The notes under the pieces are model-generated. The model worked only from the letters and a program-made list of their open reading frames with translations. It made no database searches and was not told where the DNA came from. A program made the position numbers and the translations under genes. From Serpula lacrymans var. lacrymans S7.9 (taxonomy: Eukaryota > Basidiomycota > Agaricomycetes > Boletales > Serpulaceae), in contig NW_006763296.1 of NCBI RefSeq assembly GCF_000218685.1, forward strand, positions 486,715 to 550,714: 64,000 bases of DNA, given 5' to 3'. Position 1 is the stretch's first letter. Every line of letters starts with the position of its first letter. This document shows, in pieces, positions 12,506 to 22,237 of the stretch.

Positions 12506-12865
12506 GTTGAAGGGGATCGCATACGTGCTGGTGGGTGATGATGGGAGAAAGGAAGAGAACGAACGGGTTTAAAAGTTGGGATGTAATATTCAAGAGGCGC
12601 AAACAAAGAAAGAGGTAAAGTAAAGAAGTAAAGACTGGAGCGAAGCGGACGAGTGGTTTTGACCAACGAATATGTGTGCGTGCCGTGACCCCAGTCACTC
12701 TGTCATATGATCTCGCTGTCACGTCTCGATATATTCTTATTCCTTTCTTTACAGTACATCCGAGTCCTACCAGCGATCTGCCTTTCCGCGCCCAATCATC
12801 CTACCGTGGGCACACACATTTGTCCTCCTCTTTCACGTTCTGCATGACCTGTGAATGCATCAAGG
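12506..12865. promoter_or_regulatory. Kinase 5' flank
   Basis: About 360 bp between the stop of the Cys-rich gene and the kinase ATG, both on minus. It is the probable promoter and 5' leader of the kinase. No clear motif. Confidence 0.35.
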
Positions 12866-13433
12866 TTAGCATTTCACATTCAGGGTTGCAAGAGCGTCTA
12901 TAAATTGGGGCCCTCTCCCAGCACTCCCAAGAGAACCCTCGAAGCACACACATATGTTCCAAAATGGGCATTTTCCAAAGGGAGAAGACCGTGATGGGGT
13001 GTCTTCGAAAGGGACAGCATCAAACTCAATCGTGGAAATGTCCTCTCGGGCCCCAGTTCTTGGTTTATCGTGTACGAATACATGGCACGAAGGCTCACCT
13101 GCTCAGCGTGTCGCCCGCATCCCTGTATAGTGTAAAGTAAGTTGTGTCATTAGTCACCAATTCATATAGTACTTCATATCAGCTCGCGATCGCGGGGCGT
13201 GGATTCTATCCTTGACCCCCACCGTAATTGCCTTCTACTTCCGCGGCTGATATACACTCTGAGCGTCGCTCTCGAGTTCATCCTTGCCCAATCACCACCA
13301 GCAACGTTGCAGGAAGACGATACCACCAGGGAGATAGATAGTGGCTTACCTTCCATGTTGTCTTTCCGCACTTATCACAATTCACTGTGTAACAGCCGTC
13401 AACGGGAATCGCGATTTCTTGCGTGGCAGCCAT
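12866..13433 (-). CDS. Small Cys-rich (CxxC...CGxC) probable metal-binding protein
   Basis: Exon 1 (13350-13433) encodes MAATQEIAIPVDGCYTVNCD followed by KCGKTTWK, then a clean GTAAGC donor. A 24-nt exon (13099-13122) gives GCGRHAEQ, followed by a GTGAGC donor. A third exon starting about 13042 keeps frame to a stop at 12866. The pattern NCDxCGKTTWK-GCGxH is shared by a family of small fungal proteins of unknown function that looks like a zinc-binding fold; that family match is from memory. The first two exons are convincing; the third (58 residues, two more Cys pairs) is less certain and a different 3' end is possible. Total about 94 residues. Confidence 0.55.
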
Positions 13434-14152
13434 TGTTCAATGGATATGGTAAATCTGGTCCTACGTTAGCGTTTCCCGCTTACATGAACGTTACATCATG
13501 ATGAAAGACAATCATGGCCTCACTTTTGATTTGCGCCTAGGTTTTCGGTCTAATGAGGTTGAGAGGAGCCAGGTGACTCCCAAGTCAGAAAGTCAAACCT
13601 GCCTTTATACCGGTTTCACACTCGGATCGATCACCGACGATTCTGTATTATCTTTATAACGCTGTGCCATAGCAAATTCTGCAATCTTGTCAAAATCAGC
13701 CAACGTCACTGACACATGCTCCGGCGGATGCGCTCTACAGCATCCGCTGATGGACTAAGAAAAAGCAATTCACGTGATCGACCCGCGTGGATACAGGTGA
13801 ATTCATCAATCTCATTGTCAACGAGTGCAGGGGCACACTTGGACAACGTTCTCTTACATGTAAGCAGACATACCCGAATTTGCATTCATATTTCACAAAT
13901 GCCTCACAGATCTACACGTAATTCATCGTTCACGCAGCATCGAGTGACACTTGGCGGTGCGTGGATAAATGTATCAAGTCTGTTGAAGACGCCTCGGTAT
14001 GATATAATGTGTGTAGTCTACCAGTACAAGCCCACCCAACAGGATAATAACTAAAACATGAGAGGGAACGGGGTATTACAGGCATGCTACATTGTGCGGT
14101 CTATGAAAACAAGGTATGAATATTCATACATGCGTTTTACGAGGCTAACCTT
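13434..14152. other. Intergenic, promoter side of the Cys-rich gene
   Basis: About 720 bp. A 112-codon plus frame at 13716-14054 has no motif or homology I recognise and is treated as chance. The stretch must contain the Cys-rich gene promoter and the ARO8 terminator. Confidence 0.35.
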
Positions 14153-15987
14153 TTAGCGACCATCTCTCTCTTTAAGGAGGACAACCCTCAATCGCCGCAA
14201 TGCTTCGTTCACCTGCTCTTCGGTCGACAAACTAAACGCCGCCCGTACGTACGAAGTCTTACGACCATTGGGCAAGAACACTGTGCCTGGGAGTGCAAGA
14301 ACGCCTTCTTCATAAGCCTTATTTCGGATAAGGTCCTCTGAATCGCCTTCATCAACTGAGGCGTCACCAGGAGCATTCATCAAAAGTTTGAACCTATGAA
14401 AATGTCAATAAATCAGTGCAACGAAATAAATGATCCAGGTACGTACCAGAAGAACATCCCAGCTTCTGGTGTCTCCCATTGCACTAGACCATCCAAATGC
14501 CGACGAAGAGCAGCTTCGAAGATATCCCGTTTCTCGCGATAGAACTGGGAAACTCTTTCCGTGTGAAGAATAAAGTTGTCATAACCCCAAGATTTCACTA
14601 GAGCAAGTGTTACAACCTGTGTAAAGCTTGATACTTGGAGGTTGGACGTTCCAGTCTGTGAACCAGATCAATATAGGCACAGGCACATTTAATCAAAGTA
14701 GTAAGGTTTACATGCATGTCCATGGCGTCGAGCAGTGCTACGGGGCCCGAAGCAAATCCGATACGGATACCAGCCGATAAAATCTTGGAGAGGCTGTCGA
14801 ATCGCAATACGCGACCAACCTCTGGTTCCTCCATCTCAAGAGTGAAGTAGGAAGGGGGACGCTCGGTTTTGCCATAGTACAAGAAGTAGTATGGGTCATC
14901 TGTGTCAACAGCTGAGCTCTCTGTTTGGAAAAAACTTATTAATATCTCGTACCTTCAAGGATGAGGAAGTTATGCTTTCTAGAAAGCTCTAAAACCTCCT
15001 TTCGGCGTTGAGTGGTAGCAGTCATACCCGTAGGGTTGCAACCGTACTATGGATCGTTGCTAAGAACCAGTCATATCGCGATAAGAGATAAGCTGCTTAC
15101 TGGAACCGTGTACAGCACCTTGGGCTTTGGCTTCCCAGCTGGCCAGTTCTCGAGAATATCACGTAATGACGAGGAGCAGATGCCGTCAGCATCAGTATCA
15201 ACCTCTGGCAGATGAGAAATCAGCATTGTGAAATTCCGATATGTATACAAATATGCAAATACTAACCGATTTGGTCACAATGGAAAGTTTTGAATAACGG
15301 AATAACACCACTGTAAAAGAAAATGAGAAACAACTCCATAAAGATCCCGCTAGGTGTGCTTACGCATAGACAGGTGATTCTACGAGGACAGGATCACCGT
15401 GGTCGACCAAGGCGTGAACAGCCTAGTGACAGATAAGCTGATGTTGGACACATTTTGATGTGTCGATTCCTACCTTGTAAATCAGATCCTGCGATCCCGA
15501 ACCGGTGGAGATTCTCCAATGATCGGTCTTCTTCCTGCCGTGCGAGTGGCCTTGAAGACCACAAAACCAATCTAAAAGGGGAGCAAGACCAGCAGTATCT
15601 CCATATTGTAAACCGGCGGCTAGGTCATTGGGGTCGACGGTGATGGGAACCTCTTGTGTGGGGTCCTGAGGCGATCGAATGGTGAAGCTCAAAGAAGTGA
15701 AAGGGAAAGTTGCAGCGTTCGGTTTCCCTGCCAACAGAGATAGGACACCGGGCTTCTTTTCAAGAGGGAACAGCCCACGAACTACGGGGTCAGAGGTTAA
15801 CAAGAAGGAATCGTGTGGGATATATCGGACACTCACTGGGACTAGGTTTTCTCTCTTTCGCAGCTTGAGACAAGAATTGGTCATAGAATGATGGTGGGAG
15901 ATAGTTCAATCCATCTGATGGTGACTTTCCATCGACTATGTTGTCAGTATGTCCGTTGGCGTGTCCGTTAGTGGCTACCGCAGCCAT
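14153..15987 (-). CDS. ARO8: Aro8-type aromatic amino acid / 2-aminoadipate aminotransferase
   Basis: PLP-dependent fold-type I aminotransferase; fungal Aro8 enzymes interconvert Phe, Tyr and Trp with their 2-oxo acids and may act on 2-aminoadipate. Seen: ATG at 15987, an N-terminal linker rich in Gly-His, LNYLPPSFYDQFLSQAAKER, the substrate-loop region VRGLFPLEKKPGVLSLLAGK, LQYGDTAGLAPLLDWF, ISTGSGSQDLIYK, a middle region with YGCNPTG-type text read across 15000-15060, the PLP-lysine block RFDSLSKILSAGIRIGFASG (Lys in SLSK), and the C-terminal domain WETPEAGMFFWY and NGRKTSYVRAAFSLS. About seven short introns. The catalytic lysine and C-terminal Arg region are present, so it should be active. 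Exact substrate preference cannot be read. Confidence 0.85.
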
Positions 15988-17315
15988 GTCAGATAAGAGT
16001 GTGTTCGGTAGAGCAGTAGAGAAACCTGGAATTTATTGCAGCGTTTATATAAAGGAAGGCAGTTACAGAAAAAAATAAGGGGGGATCCTAAGCTCTGCAA
16101 TAAATCGACAACTGTAGGACTGTGTCAGTGTCTGATATACTGCAAAGATCTGCCGAACAGCGCGGGATTATCGTCTGACTCAGATGCGTATCGCGTATTT
16201 TTTCGTGAACGGCTTCCCAATCGTAGCGGCGCCTGGCGCCAATCCCCGACTCTGGGGTAAACACAAACAAATCTTAAGGCCTTGCTAAACTTTTGTGCAT
16301 GAAAACTGTTGTGCCAACTTCATTTTCAAGAGCATATACAGGTTTGTTTACTGACACTGATAGAAGATGACATGATGTTACCAAAAAAAACACCCATTTT
16401 CCTTAGGCTGGTACAAAGATTCACACCATTATTATGAACTATAATCCGACATCTCCCAATCAAGGTCTAGGTCTTCTTAGTGGGCAATTTGTCTTCAGGA
16501 AACATTTTATAACCAGAATTTTTGTGTGCAATGCTACTGCATTGTTGTCCATACAGTATATTAAGACCAGGATAGATCACAGTTTAAAGTGATGGTGAAA
16601 TCAATGTATTTTTGGTCAAGTTGCATACTGTATTTGTCACTATAAAAGTTTGTCACATATCATGGAGCTCTTTATATATAATGCTGGTCAAAAGACTAAT
16701 AACTTAGCTGAAAGCAGGCAGTAATAATAGTATACAAGCACTGGCAGTGGCATATGGGAATGAAACCAAGTCCAAATTGCACCAGTGCAAACTTGAACAC
16801 TAGTTCAGAGTTGGGGAAGGTGGCAGAACCTTAAGATTGTTATTTCGCTTTATTTATTTTTACTAATTGGCATTATTTTGTTTTTACACTCTACTAAGGT
16901 ACTGCAATCTCAATTTCAAAAAGTTCAGGTGCACCACACTCAAAAACATGTCCAACCACTGATAGTGCTCATTTTGTAGAGCAATCAACAGAGTGATGGC
17001 CATTTTCTACCCACAGAACCCTCCTCAACTAATGTTTAGAGTCGGCGATAACATGGCCCTCTGGGGCAAACCTGGACCCCATTGCTTTGAGTGATGAGTA
17101 ATGATCCCCAGTCAAGAGTGGGAAATTAGTAATTGATAGTAAATGATAGAAAAATGAAGGAAATGATAGAAATTGTGAAAAATGGTGTGAATGGTAGTTA
17201 TATTTCTATATATATCTATTGGTATCGTCAATCAAGATTTTGGTAAAATGTGAATGAGATCATTTTGATTTTGAACTTGTCTCAAGCTGTGTGTCGAGCT
17301 CAAACTGTTTGCATT
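15988..17315. other. ARO8 5' flank passing into AT-rich transposon-derived DNA
   Basis: The first 300 bp are the ARO8 promoter side. From about 16300 base composition drops to AT-rich with short A and T runs, unlike the gene blocks. No coding frame is supported. Short repeats such as tagtaaatgatagaaaaatg near 17140 suggest decayed repetitive DNA. Confidence 0.4.
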
Positions 17316-17383
17316 CAGTTGAATTGAGTGCAAAGGATGTCGCGATGATTTCACTGCGACATTCCTTGCACTCAATTCAACTG
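17316..17383. repeat. Near-perfect hairpin, 28-nt arms, 12-nt loop
   Basis: Arm 17316-17343 (starts CAGTTGAATTGAGTGCAA, ends TGTCGC) pairs with 17356-17383 (starts GCGACA, ends CAATTCAACTG); only a 4-base patch (AGGA against GGAA) does not match exactly. The loop is gatgatttcact. It lies in AT-rich repeat DNA upstream of a transposase fragment. Confidence 0.8.
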
Positions 17384-17797
17384 GCTTTGCTCTGCTTTCA
17401 ACCAATACAAGGTAAATCTGTAAATTTATTGTCTTGCTACATTTAAACACCTGCTTACCTTCATATGTCTGAATCAGACAGCTAACTCCATTATAAGTCT
17501 ATGAGAATAAGATGGCAGAGAGGTCTGAATCAAGAAACCTTCCTGGCAATAATCATGAGAATAAACAATGGTGTGAATGCACTCCCCTCTGCAATGGAGG
17601 CAGCTGGATATCCATCAGATCATGGTCTTGACATGCACCACATCGAATGGACGCAAATTTATCGGATGAAGTTGACCACTATCTGGAGCACAGGACTAGG
17701 AGAATACCCCAGCAAGTCGACAAACAAAACTCAGGTCCTTCTCGGGTATGTTTCAATCAATTTATCATCCATCCATATCTAATTTACTATCTAATAG

Positions 17798-18316
17798 GTA
17801 TCAGATGAAGCTCCTCCAGACGAAGCTCCTCCAGAAGCTCCTCCTCCAGCTGAAGGTCCTCCAACTATAGGCCTAACTGAACAGGACCTTGAACAAATGG
17901 CCAATCTTGCTCGCCTTGAAGACCTCAAAACAACAATGGAATTCATTAACACTATTCACAGTGCCTTGTTGGATGACCACTATCACCAGAACCATTCTGG
18001 CCTTGTGGAACGTCTTCGAAATCCCTCTCAAGAAATATTTGCCATCAATAATCCCTTCATCCACTACTCCCTTAACCTCTTCCTTGCCACAAATAACACT
18101 TCCAAAGACACTTACAACAAAGCACGTGAATCATACTACCGCCTACATCCAGAGAATCAAGGCAAGATTCTTTTGTTATACCAAATCAAACACTTTGTGG
18201 CCGAGGAAAGTGGAGTCGATGGTATCATTCACAACATGTGCGTGAATAGCTATCTTGCATTTACTGGACCTTTTGCTGCACTTGAGGTTTGTCCAAAATG
18301 TCAAGAACAACCGTGA
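17798..18316 (+). pseudogene. DNA-transposon (KDZ- or Tnp2-like) transposase N-terminal fragment
   Basis: An open frame begins after a probable splice acceptor at 17797 with a DEAPP-type repeat, then LTEQDLEQMANLARLEDLKT, VERLRNPSQ, YSLNLFLATNNTSKDTYNKA, YQIKHFVAEESGVDGIIHNM and the strongest block, NSYLAFTGPFAALEVCPKCQ. From memory, the GPF-x-LxxCPxC block is common to large basidiomycete transposase ORFs of the KDZ and Tnp2 groups; I cannot choose between them. The frame stops at TGA (18314-18316); the next codons (CGA TAC, Arg-Tyr) look like the family continuation, then the TATAG-rich element starts. No catalytic core is present, so it is a dead fragment. A possible 5' exon lies near 17501-17745. 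Confidence 0.6.
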
Positions 18317-18327
18317 CGATACAGTCA

Positions 18328-18821
18328 CATCAGGAAAAATGGGGGTAGCTATATAGAGCTCTATAGCACTATAAGTACTCATAAAGCTGTTATAGTGGTC
18401 AAACCTGCTATAGAACCTCTGCCATCTATAAAGCCTCATATAGCTCTATAAATGCTCTTATAGATGTTGGAAATTGTTGTGTGGCTGATAAACAAAAACT
18501 AACACAGACAGGATTTGAACTCTCAACCTGCTGGTCAGCTTGTGGGTGACTAAGCAACCTATAGCCACACATCACATTTATCCACTACACCATGAGAACT
18601 TATAAAATGTATTATACAGGTATTATATATTGACCTTTTATGGACTTAGGTTATTTTTATACTCATTGTCACCACTTATATTTAGATAAATCATTATTCT
18701 TATTTTTATAAATATCAAAGATAAACTACTATTTCACTAATACAGGATACATAATTGATTAATACTGTATGATTTATTAGCCCTTTTAAGCACCTTGAAC
18801 TATATTATAGCTATGGCCTTT
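18328..18821. mobile_element. TATAG-rich DNA element, left part, with inverted terminus
   Basis: Starts CATCAGGAAAAA (18328-18339) and runs into dense TATAG and CTATA motifs (18344-18470). The same 12 bases occur inverted at 27152-27163, next to another TATAG-rich block. The two blocks are separated exactly by Gypsy-1 and its target duplication, so they read as one nonautonomous DNA element of about 0.8 kb split by Gypsy-1. No target duplication for this element could be defined. Confidence 0.55.
18480..18602 (-). repeat. tRNA-derived SINE-like segment (pol III A and B boxes)
   Basis: On the minus strand TGGTGTAGTGG (18582-18592) fits the A box and AGTTCAAATCC (18511-18521) fits the B box, about 60 nt apart. 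The bases around the B box do not form a proper T-stem and no cloverleaf can be drawn, so this is not a working tRNA. It is better read as a tRNA-derived relic carried in the TATAG-rich element. Confidence 0.5.
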
Positions 18822-18826
18822 ATAGC
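18822..18826. repeat. Gypsy-1 target-site duplication, left copy
   Basis: ATAGC directly before the left LTR; repeated at 26859-26863 directly after the right LTR. Five bp is the usual size for Ty3/Gypsy integrase. Confidence 0.9.
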
Positions 18827-19523
18827 TGTAAGGACCGTTTTATTATTTTCCTATCTTCGTTATGTCTTGGTTCTCAAACGCTTTTCCCGTTACACCTCTG
18901 GCTCTAGGGCTAGAGGTATCCTTTGCCATCTTACTTCTCATAGCCCTCACAGGCTTTCTTAACCATCGCTACCACTTTATATCACAGATCAGAGACTGGA
19001 CATCGCTTCCAGCTAGCCAGCACACTGGGTAGGGACTGGTAGTAGGCATCTCGCCAACCAGCTCCAAGCCCCAGTAAAGCCTGGTAATACTAATAACGCC
19101 TTATCTAGAATCGTACCTCATTATGAGGATACGGTTCCTGACCACGCGTGACAATCTTCTATTATTAGTACAAATCTCTCACCTGCTGATTAATCAAGTC
19201 AGAAGTCGTACGATAGTTACCTCCCCTTTTTCTTATTGGTTGATTAATCCCTCAGACCACTTTTCGTATATTCTCTTTTCGGTCTGAGGCACGGACAGTT
19301 CCCTATATAAAGCCGTACCTATTCATGTATAGCTCCTTAGCTTTCTATTACTGAATTTACCCGCTTTACTCCTCAACAAGAACCTTTGAAGCTTACCTCT
19401 TAAAAGTCCTCGACTCGCTGTATTCATTAGCGTCTGTTGACCTCAAGCTCATCGAACCCTTACTCCCTGCAAGTGCAGAAGGAGATAGGTTTAGTTCTTG
19501 TTATAGTTTATCGTTGCCTCACA
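18827..19523 (+). repeat. Gypsy-1 5' LTR
   Basis: 697 bp, begins TGTAAGGACC and ends GCCTCACA. Contains a TATA box (TATATAA, 19304-19310). Thirty-five bases further AGCTTTCTATT (19339-19349) is the likely transcript 5' end. Confidence 0.93.
19304..19349 (+). promoter_or_regulatory. LTR core promoter: TATA box and probable transcription start
   Basis: TATATAA at 19304-19310, then AGCTTTCTATT starting 35 bases downstream. The latter is the reverse complement of the PBS, so it probably marks the first bases of R. Confidence 0.6.
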
Positions 19524-19524
19524 A

Positions 19525-19535
19525 AATAGAAAGCT
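19525..19535 (+). other. Gypsy-1 primer-binding site, Tf1-like self-priming type
   Basis: One base after the 5' LTR, AATAGAAAGCT is an exact 11-nt complement of AGCTTTCTATT in the LTR (19339-19349). There is no TGG start as required for a tRNA 3' CCA end. In S. pombe Tf1 the first 11 nt of the mRNA fold back to prime reverse transcription; geometry and length match that known mechanism. Confidence 0.7.
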
Positions 19536-19763
19536 CACTCTACAATCCGTTCACAGCGCACCATCTCGCTCGAACCCATTATAGCCCTAATCTACCTTTT
19601 CCTTCATCCCTCGGACGTGTTGTCATTCACCGTCCTCCTACCCATCCAAAACAACCACTTGCCTTCTAGCTAAGCTAGCTAGTTGTCCTCTCCAACATTC
19701 CTACCCACCTCGAAGTAATACTCTTACTTGTTCTAGCTCAAGTCCTCACCCTAACTGTCGTCT

Positions 19764-20210
19764 TTGATCACTTCTACAATCGTCAAACTGTCGAACATCA
19801 GAGAGAGCCTAGTAACGGACGAAGAACGACGTTCACTCGAGGAATTCCACCGCGCCCTCAACAACCGAGACCTCCACGTTGCAGTACCTGTCAACGTTGC
19901 CACGAACCCCCAGCCTGCCCACAGCGACACAGAAACTGAGTACTACGAAGACTCATCAGCCGCCTCTTCCCCCGTTTCTGAACTAGAAGGACTAGTTCTA
20001 GCCGTCGACGATTTAGCATTCGAAATCTCCCAACTCCGTCAATACGTCGCGCTTACTCGAGTACGCATCGGCAGCTGCTCAAACCTGCTTTTGGGAATCC
20101 GATCAAGCGTCCAGAGAATTGTACAGGCTCAATTCGATACACCTAGAGCACCTATCGATCGAAGTCTACGAACAAAGAATTCTAGAACCCCCTCGTCGGA
20201 ACGACAGTGA
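19764..20210 (+). CDS. Gypsy-1 extra ORF1 (148 codons, unknown)
   Basis: ATG-started frame between the PBS and gag. The product is acidic in the middle (HSDTETEYYEDSSAA) and probably helical at the C-terminus (LEGLVLAVDDLAFEISQLRQ), which could form a coiled coil. No recognised domain. Its last 194 nt overlap the open part of ORF2, which is shifted by +1. Extra frames ahead of gag are not part of the usual Tf1/sushi layout. It could be a separate protein or the 5' part of an ORF1-ORF2 fusion. Confidence 0.6.
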   Translation: MITSTIVKLSNIRESLVTDEERRSLEEFHRALNNRDLHVAVPVNVATNPQPAHSDTETEYYEDSSAASSPVSELEGLVLAVDDLAFEISQLRQYVALTRVRIGSCSNLLLGIRSSVQRIVQAQFDTPRAPIDRSLRTKNSRTPSSERQ

Positions 20211-21171
20211 AGAAAGACGAGCCCTCAGACGACGAGCGGCAGAACATAAAACAGCTCTTCTCATACTATCCGACGGAATCTCCCCACGCATCTATCACCT
20301 CCCGAACTACGTCGAAACTCCCCAACTTGGGTTCTCACCAGAACAAGACGGGAGAGAAATCCACTACCTACTTCCCTGCGGAATCATCATCCACCGACGA
20401 CCCTACTCCGCACCCTACCTAGAATTCCTTACGCCCTATCTCGAACCATCCAAAATTGACGTATACGTTACAGCGTCATTTAACCCTACCCCTCTTGAAC
20501 TTCTTTTTACAAGAATTGGAATTTACGAAACCGATCTCATCAAATTCTATCGGGAAATACCATTCTTCTTCGACGTCCCCCTCACTCCCGAACAGAACGA
20601 CGCCTTCAACACACGAGATTATCTTAAAACAGGAGTCCACGTATTAGTTGTCACCCCTTTCTGCCGCGACGCAATACGAAGGATAGTAGCCTGCATATCG
20701 CAATTTCGCAGATTAGTGTTTAAGATTGGACACGAGATCCTCGAAGGAAGGAATTGGGAAAGAGAACAAAGACAGATCAGGAACGTCTGTCGATTGTTCA
20801 GAGAATACCAAAACTACGGAAAAGAAGTTTTTGATTTAGTCATCCGCCACCCCACAGATCGTTTCATCGTTACCGAGATCAACACCGAGTTCTGGGGAGT
20901 ATTTATTCGAGAAAACAACAGAGTCTACTCGCAGTACAAACCAGAGTACCATCTGACCCACGGAAATTTCTCTTATATTCCTCCCGTCTCCTCGTTAATC
21001 CAAGGAAACATTCTTATAGAAAGAACCCCCTCACCAGACGAAACAACCTCGAACTTGGACAGTAATTCTACCACTAGCTCACAGGTAGAAAGAGATTTGG
21101 AAGAAGAAGAAAATATTTTTGGATTTACTTCTAACGATTGGAGTGACGAGTTTGATTACGATTCGAACTAA
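20017..21171 (+). CDS. Gypsy-1 extra ORF2 (about 384 codons, no ATG, unknown)
   Basis: Open frame from just after a TAG at 20014-20016 to TAA at 21169-21171, in +1 relation to ORF1. There is no ATG anywhere in this frame. The product looks globular and protein-like: ALLILSDGISPRIYHLPNYV, LPCGIIIHRRPYSAPYLEFL, FYREIPFFFDVPLTPEQNDA, ISQFRRLVFKIGHEILEGRN, and an acidic Ser-rich tail (SSQVERDLEEEENIFGF). I recognise no domain. Without an AUG it needs +1 (or -2) frameshifting from ORF1, splicing, or a non-AUG start. Frame length and amino-acid make-up argue for selection on the protein. Confidence 0.6.
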   Translation, partial: HSKSPNSVNTSRLLEYASAAAQTCFWESDQASRELYRLNSIHLEHLSIEVYEQRILEPPRRNDSEERRALRRRAAEHKTALLILSDGISPRIYHLPNYVETPQLGFSPEQDGREIHYLLPCGIIIHRRPYSAPYLEFLTPYLEPSKIDVYVTASFNPTPLELLFTRIGIYETDLIKFYREIPFFFDVPLTPEQNDAFNTRDYLKTGVHVLVVTPFCRDAIRRIVACISQFRRLVFKIGHEILEGRNWEREQRQIRNVCRLFREYQNYGKEVFDLVIRHPTDRFIVTEINTEFWGVFIRENNRVYSQYKPEYHLTHGNFSYIPPVSSLIQGNILIERTPSPDETTSNLDSNSTTSSQVERDLEEEENIFGFTSNDWSDEFDYDSN

Positions 21172-21316
21172 ATAAAACTCGTTTCAATCCTTCAAAGTGT
21201 TTTCCGAATATCGAAACCCAAGACCGTCCATAGAACCAGAGACTCCACCCAGACAAACCCTACCGCTACCGCCTACACGCCCACCTCCACCTCCAATTCC
21301 TCCAAAACCCTCATCC

Positions 21317-22237
21317 ATGTCTAACCCCACGCAGTTACACGGCAAAGTAACACTCGCAGCAGAACCCTTCGAATTCAAAGGAGAAAAGGAACGATTCATA
21401 GCATGGCGCCAAGCACTACAGTTATACTTAACCGCCTACGCATCCTACTTTCCAGACGAGAAGACGAAGCTCATCTACCTCCTGTCCAAAATCAGCGACC
21501 AAGGAACGTCGACAGTAAAAGCTTGGAAAGAGAACGTGCTTACCAAAGCTCTCGACGCAACTACCCCCGTATGGCCGACTCTCTCGACCGTCCTAACCGA
21601 TCTAGCCCAAGTATTCGGGAATCCAAACGAAAGATCACAGGCGGTAAACGAGATCGAGACATACAAACAGGAGAACAAGCATTGCGATGAATTCTTTAGC
21701 CATTTCACAACGCTCATGGACAAGGCCGGATATGACGCTACCACTCACTTTGACGTGATCAATCGTATTCTCAAAAAGAATCTTCACTCTCGAATCTGTG
21801 ATTTCGTCATCATCCAGAGAGACCTACCGAAAACATTTGCTGAGTGGAAGACGCAAGCCTACGCATGGGAGGCACGGAGAGAAGAGTTTCAGCTAGACGA
21901 AAGACGAAAGAGAGAAGTCACGCAGCCGTCGCGACCTATCTATAAACAACAGACGTATACGCACCAGCATGTGCAACAGCCGCAGCCACAGCAGATGGCG
22001 AGACCCCAGACGAATCAGTATGCAAGAAGGTTCGAGGATCAACCTCAGAGAGGTGTATTCCCCGGACAAGGCGTACCCATGGATACAGACCGACAGAGTC
22101 GGTTCAGATTATGTTACGGATGTGGCCAGCCGGGTCATATCGCAAGGAACTGCCCTCTGAAGAAAGTTGCAGCTAGAGAAGCAACCACAACCCAGGAGGA
22201 GACGAAGACGAAGGATTTTCTCGAAGGTCAGGAGTAA
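21317..22237 (+). CDS. Gypsy-1 gag
   Basis: First ATG at 21317 (MSNPTQLHGKVTLAAEPFEF); the same frame is open upstream through a Pro-rich stretch, so a longer non-AUG form is possible. Capsid-like helical text (FKGEKERFIAWRQALQLYLT, YKQENKHCDEFFSHFTTLMD), a basic Gln/Pro-rich linker, and one CCHC zinc knuckle CYGCGQPGHIARNC (about 22113-22154). It binds genomic RNA and builds the particle. Ends TAA at 22235-22237, inside the frameshift stem-loop. About 306 residues from the ATG; intact. Confidence 0.85.
   Translation: MSNPTQLHGKVTLAAEPFEFKGEKERFIAWRQALQLYLTAYASYFPDEKTKLIYLLSKISDQGTSTVKAWKENVLTKALDATTPVWPTLSTVLTDLAQVFGNPNERSQAVNEIETYKQENKHCDEFFSHFTTLMDKAGYDATTHFDVINRILKKNLHSRICDFVIIQRDLPKTFAEWKTQAYAWEARREEFQLDERRKREVTQPSRPIYKQQTYTHQHVQQPQPQQMARPQTNQYARRFEDQPQRGVFPGQGVPMDTDRQSRFRLCYGCGQPGHIARNCPLKKVAAREATTTQEETKTKDFLEGQE

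Noticed and set aside
13716..14054. 112-codon plus frame
   Set aside because: Random composition, no homology recognised, and it lies in the promoter or terminator gap of two minus genes.
20017..20210. A simple intron joining ORF1 to ORF2
   Set aside because: The pair I tried (GTACGC at 20061 to CCAG ending 20113) gives 53 nt, which leads into the wrong frame. Other pairs were not exhaustively tested, so splicing is left open in the finding.
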